Source: JBLINH01 sp047639165 (GTDB lineage Bacteria; Patescibacteriota; Minisyncoccia; Phycocordibacterales; JAACPR01). From it: a DNA stretch of 28,104 nt. The first letter of the stretch is position 1; each line of letters opens with the position of its first letter. Shown here piece after piece: positions 23,812 through 28,104 of the stretch. The stretch spans positions 1 to 28,104 of the forward strand of contig JBLINH010000010.1 of NCBI GenBank assembly GCA_047639165.1, in the 5' to 3' direction. The notes under the pieces were generated by a model. The model was not told the DNA's origin and searched no databases. It was given only the letters and a program-made list of their open reading frames with translations. Both the position numbers and the translations under genes were made by a program.

Positions 23812-24670
23812 GACAAGTTATCTTCCCTCCTAGAGTTCTAAGTTCTTTCAATGCCATCTTAGCTTCTTCACCCTTAGGTGGTTTTCCATGCCACTCTGGT
23901 TTTCTTTCAAACTCTTTCACTCCCTTTCCAGGAATAGTCATAGCTATTATGACACTGGGCTGATCGAACACAGCTTGAGCTTTTCCAACTGCTTCGTCTA
24001 TCTCCTGGAAGTTATGACCATCAACTTCTTGTGTATGAAAATTAAAGGCAGTGAATTTTTCTGCCAAATCATTTAATGGCATTATATCTTCTGTATACCC
24101 ATCAATCTGAATATTGTTTCTATCAACTATAACTATTATGTTATGTAGTTTTTCTTTAGCAGCAAGCATGATAGCTTCCCAGTTTTGTCCCTCATCTAGT
24201 TCCCCATCACCGGTAAAGCAGTACACAAACTTATCATTACTTTTCCCTTCGTCTATTCGGATAGCGAGTGCCATCCCAACAGCTTGTGAGAGTCCGGATC
24301 CTAATGGTCCTGAACTTGTTTCAAGAGCTGGTAGAAATTCCCTATGTGGATGTCCCTGTAATCGACTTTTGAATTTCCTAAGGGTTTTCAGTTCATCCAC
24401 TGGTAAATACCCCGCATGAGCCATGGTCGCATAGAGAACCGGACATATGTGACCGTTTGAAAGAACGACTCTGTCTCTTCCATTCCAGGCAGGATCTTTT
24501 GGATCATGTTTTAGTTTGTGGAAGTATAGGTATGTAAAAATATCAGACATACCAAGAGGTCCTGCTGTATGTCCCGATCCAGCTTCGATGAGAGACTCAA
24601 TTATTGATAACCTAATATCATTTGCCTGTTTCTCTAAAGAACAAATTTTATCGTCAGTTAGATTTGCCAT
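23798..24670 (-). CDS. Transketolase, N-terminal subunit
   Basis: A 290-residue subunit with the diphosphate-binding domain: AGSGHTAGPLGMSDIFTYLY, LSNGHICPVLYATMAHAGYL, then the thiamine-diphosphate motif FTGDGELDEGQNWEAIMLAA (GDG...N) and DRNNIQIDG. PLGSGLSQAVGMALA and KGKGVKEFE-like GKGVKEFERKPEWHG follow. It forms one enzyme with the overlapping downstream subunit. The pair is the central link between pentose phosphates and glycolysis in this reduced pathway. Confidence 0.94.
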   Translation of the reverse strand: MANLTDDKICSLEKQANDIRLSIIESLIEAGSGHTAGPLGMSDIFTYLYFHKLKHDPKDPAWNGRDRVVLSNGHICPVLYATMAHAGYLPVDELKTLRKFKSRLQGHPHREFLPALETSSGPLGSGLSQAVGMALAIRIDEGKSNDKFVYCFTGDGELDEGQNWEAIMLAAKEKLHNIIVIVDRNNIQIDGYTEDIMPLNDLAEKFTAFNFHTQEVDGHNFQEIDEAVGKAQAVFDQPSVIIAMTIPGKGVKEFERKPEWHGKPPKGEEAKMALKELRTLGGKITCHDHE

Positions 24671-24676
24671 GGATAT

Positions 24677-24685
24677 ATTATATCA
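24677..24685 (-). promoter_or_regulatory. Transketolase promoter, leaderless
   Basis: TGA followed by TATAAT (24677-24682), 6 nt before the ATG; no strong -35 box. Confidence 0.55.
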
Positions 24686-24729
24686 AAAAATTGTTATTTA
24701 TTTGTTTTTTATATGAATTATTGAATCCA

Positions 24730-24776
24730 TAATCGTATCATTTTATGCCCTTAATCGTATCATCATGATACGATTA
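24730..24776. repeat. Three copies of a 12-bp element upstream of transketolase
   Basis: TAATCGTATCAT occurs directly at 24730-24741 and 24752-24763, and inverted at 24765-24776. Copies two and three form a 25-bp palindrome with a single central C. It lies 16 nt past the rpe stop and about 45 nt upstream of the transketolase -10 box. There is no T-tract, so it looks more like an operator than a terminator. Confidence 0.7.
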
Positions 24777-24792
24777 GAACAAATGGATACGC

Positions 24793-25464
24793 TTACCCAA
24801 CCAACCCTCCAAACTTCTTCAAACTCTCTTTTGGATTCTCAAAGAGAACTGACCCTGAAACTAATCTAGTTGCTCCAGCTTCGATAAGTTTAGGTGCCGT
24901 ATCAAAACTAACTCCCCCATCAACACTAATTTCAATATCACTTTTCTCTCTTAATTCTTTTATCTTATCTAACACGTCCTTATTAAACTTTTGACCTTGA
25001 AACCCTACTTCGTCTATTCCCATAAACTGAACAACATCAGATAAGTCTAAGTACTTATCTAATTCAGTATTAGGTATCTCTGGTGTTATAGATACACCAA
25101 TCTCAATATTGTATTTCCCTTTCAAGTCTCTTAGAAACTCTGTCTCATCTCCTTTAAAACTATCTAGATGAAAAATTAACCTGGTAGCACCAGCGTCAAT
25201 CCACCTAATAGCTTCCTCTTTAGGGTTTCTTACCATTAAGTCTATTTCAAAATTTAGCTTATCCCATCCAGGCAACCCTTCATTTTGTTGTTGTATATCT
25301 TCGAAGTGTTCTCTTCTCTTACCGTATGGCCAACTAAAAGCCGGAACGAACTTTCCGTCCATAACATCTATTTGAATCTCATCTACCAAGTCCTCAACCT
25401 TTTCGATCTTCTCTTTAAGGTCATTAAAGTCATCTGGCATTACCGCAGGAATTATCTTTATCAT
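24793..25464 (-). CDS. rpe: Ribulose-phosphate 3-epimerase, variant metal site
   Basis: A 223-residue TIM-barrel protein of the Rpe family. It should interconvert ribulose 5-phosphate and xylulose 5-phosphate. Conserved parts are IIPAVMPDDFNDL, DVMDGKFVPAFSWP, EVGFQGQKFNKDVLDKI, EISVDGGVS and VSGSVLFENP. Of the four metal ligands known in E. coli Rpe (H33, D35, H66, D175), the two Asp are present but both His are replaced: IQIDVMD has Gln and FEIDLMV has Asp. The metal or the activity may therefore differ. Its start overlaps the rpiB stop in an ATGA, so it belongs to gap-rpiB-rpe. Confidence 0.82.
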   Translation of the reverse strand: MIKIIPAVMPDDFNDLKEKIEKVEDLVDEIQIDVMDGKFVPAFSWPYGKRREHFEDIQQQNEGLPGWDKLNFEIDLMVRNPKEEAIRWIDAGATRLIFHLDSFKGDETEFLRDLKGKYNIEIGVSITPEIPNTELDKYLDLSDVVQFMGIDEVGFQGQKFNKDVLDKIKELREKSDIEISVDGGVSFDTAPKLIEAGATRLVSGSVLFENPKESLKKFGGLVG

Positions 25465-25928
25465 TTTAAATTATTGATTTCTTCAATTCTTCTAATATGT
25501 CTTTCCTCTCCTGAGAAAGCTGTATCAAGCCATAGGTCTACAGCTTCTACAGCTTCTTCTTCGCTTAGAAACCTCGCACCGAGTGACAAAATATTTGCAT
25601 CATTATGCGATCTTGAGAGCTTTATAATATCAAGACTATTATCATCATCTTTCTCACCGTAATATACCGTTGCTCTGATTCCAGGGAACCTGTTAGCTAC
25701 CATAGCTTCACCTTGCCCTGAACCTCCAAAAATAATACCCATTGATTCTGGATCTATTGTTAACTCACGTGCAACAGAAACGACAAATTCTGGGTAGTCA
25801 TCATTCTCGTCAAATTCATCTGCACCGTGATCAAACACTTCATATCCTTCTTTTTCTAAGTGAAGTTTGATAGTTTTTTTTAATTCGAAACCTGCGTGGT
25901 CTCCTCCTATGTGGATTTTATTTTTCAT
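25461..25928 (-). CDS. rpiB: Ribose-5-phosphate isomerase B
   Basis: A 155-residue RpiB/LacAB isomerase converting ribose 5-phosphate and ribulose 5-phosphate. It starts MKNKIHIGGDHAGFELKKTI. IIFGGSGQGEAMVANRFPGI replaces the catalytic Cys of E. coli RpiB (CGTGIG) by Gly but supplies a Glu, as in the M. tuberculosis enzyme (GGSGNGE), where Glu is the base. SRSHNDANILSLGARFLSEE is the usual SRxHNxANVLxxG region. ATG at 25928 is chosen because it gives the classical N-terminus; it overlaps the gap stop by 11 nt. It ends TGA, which overlaps rpe. Confidence 0.92.
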   Translation of the reverse strand: MKNKIHIGGDHAGFELKKTIKLHLEKEGYEVFDHGADEFDENDDYPEFVVSVARELTIDPESMGIIFGGSGQGEAMVANRFPGIRATVYYGEKDDDNSLDIIKLSRSHNDANILSLGARFLSEEEAVEAVDLWLDTAFSGEERHIRRIEEINNLK

Positions 25929-26991
25929 CTTTTTTTTCTTTCTTCTTAATACCATCTACTGATTTTTTGTTTGCGATCTTTCCAGTTCGAAGTACGTGCT
26001 CTACTAATGTGTTTGTATATCCAATCTCATTGTCATACCAACTAAGAACTTTTACTAAGTTTCCTCCGACTACCTTTGTGAAGTTTAGATCGACAATAGC
26101 AGCGTGAGTGTTTCCAACAATGTCTTGTGAGACAATTGGTTCTTCTGTAACTGTAAATATCCCTCTCCATCTATCCTCTCTCGATGCATTCTTTAGAATC
26201 TCATTCACTTCTTCAACTGTTGTGTCTTGTTTTGATATAAAAGTGATATCAGCAATTGATCCAACGATTACAGGAACTCGCAGTGCTATACCATCAAACT
26301 TATCCTCAAGATCAGTAATTACCTTTGATGTTGCAATAGCGGCTCCTGTTGTAGAAGGAATTATGTTCTGTGCAGCTGCTCTTCCTTTTCTAAAGTCTTT
26401 TTTGTTTGGTGAGTCCACAATAGATTGTGTTGCAGTATATCCGTGGACTGTGTTAAGTAGAGCTTTCTCTATTCCCAAAGACTCATTTAGTATTTGCATT
26501 ACACTTCCTCCTGCATTTGTAGTACAAGATGCATTTGAAGATACTTCACATGTTTTCAACTCCTCATCATTTACCCCAACAAGGATTGTCTTTTCAGTCT
26601 CATCCTTTGGTTCACTTTTAGCTGGAGCTGATATTACAACTCTTTTGGCACCAGCTTTAATGTGTCCCCTTGCATCTTCATACTTTCTAAACGCTCCAGT
26701 TGATTCAACAACAACATCAATCTCAAGTTTCTCCCATGGAAGTGTAGATGGATCTTTCTTTCCAAAGACTTGGATCTCATTTCCGTCTACCATTAGCTTT
26801 CCACCACTTACTCCAATATCTAAAGCTGACCTACCGTAGGTAGTGTCATATTTAAGAAGATATGCGAGATTCTCTATATCAGCTAAATCGTTGATAGCTA
26901 CAACCTGTATATCCTCCCTCATACTAGCTAGCTTGAAAAAAGCCCTTCCAATCCGACCAAACCCATTAATTGCAACACGTATTTTTGTCAT
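25918..26991 (-). CDS. gap: Glyceraldehyde-3-phosphate dehydrogenase
   Basis: A 357-residue dehydrogenase of glycolysis that oxidises glyceraldehyde 3-phosphate to 1,3-bisphosphoglycerate. The NAD-binding start is IRVAINGFGRIGRAFFK, with VAINDLADIE (D35) suggesting NAD rather than NADP. The active site is SSNASCTTNAGGSV with C156; the second, non-essential Cys of CTTNC is Ala here. H183 (VHGYTATQ) is the catalytic base, and WYDNEIGYTNTLVEHVL closes the domain. A Lys-rich tail of about 20 residues extends past the usual end (about 335) and includes the overlap with rpiB. First gene of gap-rpiB-rpe. Confidence 0.96.
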   Translation of the reverse strand: MTKIRVAINGFGRIGRAFFKLASMREDIQVVAINDLADIENLAYLLKYDTTYGRSALDIGVSGGKLMVDGNEIQVFGKKDPSTLPWEKLEIDVVVESTGAFRKYEDARGHIKAGAKRVVISAPAKSEPKDETEKTILVGVNDEELKTCEVSSNASCTTNAGGSVMQILNESLGIEKALLNTVHGYTATQSIVDSPNKKDFRKGRAAAQNIIPSTTGAAIATSKVITDLEDKFDGIALRVPVIVGSIADITFISKQDTTVEEVNEILKNASREDRWRGIFTVTEEPIVSQDIVGNTHAAIVDLNFTKVVGGNLVKVLSWYDNEIGYTNTLVEHVLRTGKIANKKSVDGIKKKEKKDEK

Positions 26992-27020
26992 ATTTTATTA
27001 TATATATGTGTAATCACTAG

Positions 27021-27049
27021 ATTATACCAGTAATGTAGTACTAGTTAAA
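27021..27049 (-). promoter_or_regulatory. gap operon promoter
   Basis: TTTAAC (27044-27049), 17 nt, TATAAT (27021-27026) with TGG before it; 29 nt to the ATG. A second TATAAT (26997-27002) only 5 nt from the ATG may be an alternative leaderless promoter. Confidence 0.55.
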
Positions 27050-27068
27050 ATGGTGGTAAAAACCATTT
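27048..27068 (-). other. Stem-loop at the antitoxin-like stop codon
   Basis: AAATGGT and ACCATTT pair (7 bp, 7-nt loop) across the stop codon. No good T-tract follows, so a terminator role is uncertain. It overlaps the gap -35 box. Confidence 0.3.
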
Positions 27069-27338
27069 ACTTAGATTTGTGTGCGTACTTGTGAATAATG
27101 TTATAAATCAAGGTTTTATAAGACATACTTTCTTTGTCAGACTTGTCTTTTATCTTAAACAAATCTTCTGTTTTCAAGTCTACGGTAACCTTTTTATATT
27201 GATCTAAGGTGTTTCGCGTTATTTGAGTATAATAATTATTCTCTTTTTCACTAAGTCCTTTTAGTTCCCCACTATCTAAGATTCTATCAACATAGTCTGA
27301 AATTTCTTGTTCTTCTTTTGTTAGTTTAGTTTTTTCAT
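27067..27338 (-). pseudogene. Frameshifted ribbon-helix-helix antitoxin-like gene
   Basis: The minus strand from ATG 27338 reads only MKKLN before a stop, but the next frame is open to 27067. It gives TKLTKEEQEISDYVDRILDS, then VTVDLKTEDLFKIKDKSDKE and SYKTLIYNIIHKYAHKSK. This is the layout of CopG/BrnA-like antitoxins: an acidic N-terminal arm and a C-terminal RHH domain ending in ...LIxxxxHKY. Adding one A to the run of six A (27330-27335) directly after the ATG would restore MKKTKLTKEEQEI and a 90-residue protein. So the gene is broken, switchable by slippage, or affected by a one-base assembly error. Long ORF finders miss it. Confidence 0.6.
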
Positions 27339-27348
27339 AGATTGTTAT

Positions 27349-27477
27349 CTATTTTAAATACTTTTCAGTAGCCTTTCTACTCGGAAATATGGTCTTTAAT
27401 ACTATTTTATCCAAAGCCTTTCCATTATTTATAGCGTCAACAATATCTTTAGCGGCTCCATATGTCGAAGTATACAT
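27349..27477 (-). CDS. 42-aa ORF upstream of the antitoxin-like gene, possible toxin remnant
   Basis: The frame MYTSTYGAAKDIVDAINNGK, then ALDKIVLKTIFPSRKATEKY, ends TAG 10 nt before the antitoxin-like ATG. The position (small gene just upstream of an RHH antitoxin) fits the toxin of a type II pair, but at 42 residues it is too short for known toxins. Its ending resembles the C-terminus of some small RNase toxins only loosely. It may be the C-terminal remnant of a longer gene. It lies in the same frame as the downstream RHH frame, separated by the TAG. Confidence 0.35.
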   Translation of the reverse strand: MYTSTYGAAKDIVDAINNGKALDKIVLKTIFPSRKATEKYLK

Positions 27478-27690
27478 ATATGTTATGAAATTTTAATGAA
27501 GAAACAATAAGGATATGTGGCATCGCTCAAAAAGTATTGTTTTTCAACGTAATTTATAATTGCTTGAAAAAGTAAAATCCAAACATCCATAACTCACGAC
27601 TTTCCCTGGTAAAAAACTCACGACTTTCCGTGTTTTTCAGACCTTACCCGAGTAAACGTGAGTTATTTTCGCCTGGTTTCACCTCTTTTT
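27478..27690. other. Gene-free stretch with repeats
   Basis: No coding frame is supported here. It contains two 15-bp direct repeats AACTCACGACTTTCC (27591-27605 and 27615-27629, period 24) and an inverted partner CGTGAGTTAT (27657-27666). Confidence 0.6.
27611..27664 (-). terminator. Possible terminator of the repeat-containing surface gene
   Basis: On the minus strand AACTCACG (27657-27664) can pair with CGTGAGTT (27615-27622) across a 34-nt loop, followed by six T (27611-27616). The loop holds a small TTAC/GTAA stem. The loop is long for a simple terminator. Confidence 0.35.
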
Positions 27691-28104
27691 TTAAGCTGGA
27701 TCCACTACAACTTCCTCAGCTGATTCCACCACAGGTTCCTCGATAACCTCCTCCACAACATCTTCCTCTACAACCTCTTCTACCACTTCTTCAACTACTG
27801 GTTCTTCCGTAACCACCACATCCTCCTCGATTACATCTGGTGTAGTTGTCGCTGTTTCTTCTACTTCAATTACATCTGGTGTGGTTGTAGCTGTTTCTTC
27901 TACTTCAATCACATCAGTTGTAGTTGTCGCTGTTTCTTCTACAAGATCTTCATACTCTCCATCTTTGTCTGCTGTTGTTCGGATTCCAACATTTGTTGCC
28001 TTAAGCATAGCTCTCAACTGTTCCCCGTCTATACAGACACCATCGATACAAAGCTCATCCTCAACAACCAATCTCTTAAACGTTCCTTGTATTGTGTTTG
28101 CCAC
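27691..28104 (-). CDS. Surface protein, C-terminal part, with 13-residue tandem repeats (partial)
   Basis: The last 138 codons of a minus-strand gene that reaches the window edge; the first codon in view is GTG but the true start probably lies outside. The visible N-part (TIQGTFKRLVVEDELCIDGV, then CIDGEQLRAMLKA) is a beta-type GTxxxLxVxxxLCIDGxCI segment with two Cys seven residues apart, like those in repetitive CPR surface proteins. Then come about three tandem units VEETATTTPDVIE and a long V/E-rich tail (EEPVVEEVVEEVVEEDV) ending VDPA. The tail is extremely acidic, without a membrane anchor. It might be a stalk or a low-complexity cell-surface spacer. Confidence 0.6.
   Translation of the reverse strand: MANTIQGTFKRLVVEDELCIDGVCIDGEQLRAMLKATNVGIRTTADKDGEYEDLVEETATTTTDVIEVEETATTTPDVIEVEETATTTPDVIEEDVVVTEEPVVEEVVEEVVEEDVVEEVIEEPVVESAEEVVVDPA
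27830..27946 (-). repeat. 39-bp tandem repeats in the surface-protein gene
   Basis: Three units (27830-27868, 27869-27907, 27908-27946), the first two almost identical and the third more diverged, coding the 13-residue unit with ATTT. Confidence 0.85.

Noticed and set aside
26108..26839. A 243-codon open frame opposite gap
   Set aside because: Antisense shadow of a highly conserved gene; composition is antisense-like and no start signals are seen.
27067..27477. Read-through of the in-frame TAG joining the 42-aa ORF with the antitoxin-like frame
   Set aside because: A one-base shift in the A-run gives a far better N-terminus for the antitoxin, and RF1, which reads UAG, is present; read-through is not needed to explain the layout.
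27591..27629. A CRISPR-like repeat pair
   Set aside because: Only two copies of a 15-bp repeat with a 9-bp gap; no array, no cas genes.
1..28104. UGA recoded as an amino acid, as in some CPR lineages
   Set aside because: No confident gene is interrupted by in-frame UGA, Trp is coded by UGG, and rpiB ends in TGA.

Overview
This AT-rich window looks like a chromosomal segment of a Patescibacteria/CPR bacterium, probably of the Parcubacteria type. That placement is inferred from gene content and domain architecture, not from a marker-gene tree. The signs are small, tightly packed genes; cut-down translation proteins (PheS 240 aa, EF-Ts 195 aa, RF1 317 aa); CARDB, PEGA and Ig-like membrane-anchored surface proteins; a coiled-coil lytic transglycosylase; a simplified sugar-phosphate pathway; and a split transketolase. 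The genetic code is standard: no confident gene is interrupted by UGA, and most genes stop with UAA.

Layout. 1-1660: ribosomal protein L33 (minus strand, only 51 aa) diverges from a CARDB surface protein. 1660-7300: gyrB, then an operon pheS-pheT-C39-like peptidase read on the minus strand. Its pheT carries a complete NlpC/P60 cysteine-peptidase domain inside the B5 domain. 7340-9965: a membrane glycosyltransferase coupled to a PEGA protein, preceded by tRNA-Thr(UGU). 10014-13377: a translation block (rpsB-tsf-small membrane protein, prfA, rpmE) plus a protein with Phe at every fourth position. 13433-15487: coiled-coil lytic transglycosylase and rplY. 15528-19452: fba overlapping an FAD-linked oxidoreductase gene, a small unknown gene, and a divergent PfkB sugar kinase. 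19506-19826: a gene with no usual start codon; its promoter points to an ACG start. 19867-22812: an Ig-like/calcium-repeat surface protein fused end-to-start with an orphan histidine kinase. 22825-26991: split transketolase, rpe, rpiB and gap. 27067-27477: a decayed toxin-antitoxin-like locus. 27691-28104: the C-terminal part of a surface protein with 13-residue tandem repeats.

How it works together. fba, gap, rpiB, rpe, transketolase, the PfkB kinase and the FAD-linked dehydrogenase cover the lower part of glycolysis, the non-oxidative pentose phosphate interconversions and a possible 2-hydroxyacid oxidation. This is what a fermentative, sugar-scavenging cell would need. The translation genes supply ribosomal proteins L33, S2, L31 and L25, together with EF-Ts, RF1 and PheRS. 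The surface and wall genes suggest a cell that invests in attachment and envelope remodelling.

The commonest control pattern is an unusually compact promoter: a TATAAT-like -10 box, often preceded by TG, lies only 5-12 nt (commonly 6-9) from the start codon. This predicts leaderless or nearly leaderless mRNAs for most first genes of operons, while genes inside operons start at or within a few bases of the preceding stop. The strongest candidates for undescribed biology are the PheT-NlpC/P60 fusion with its coupled C39-like neighbour, the ACG-start leaderless gene, and the period-4 phenylalanine protein.
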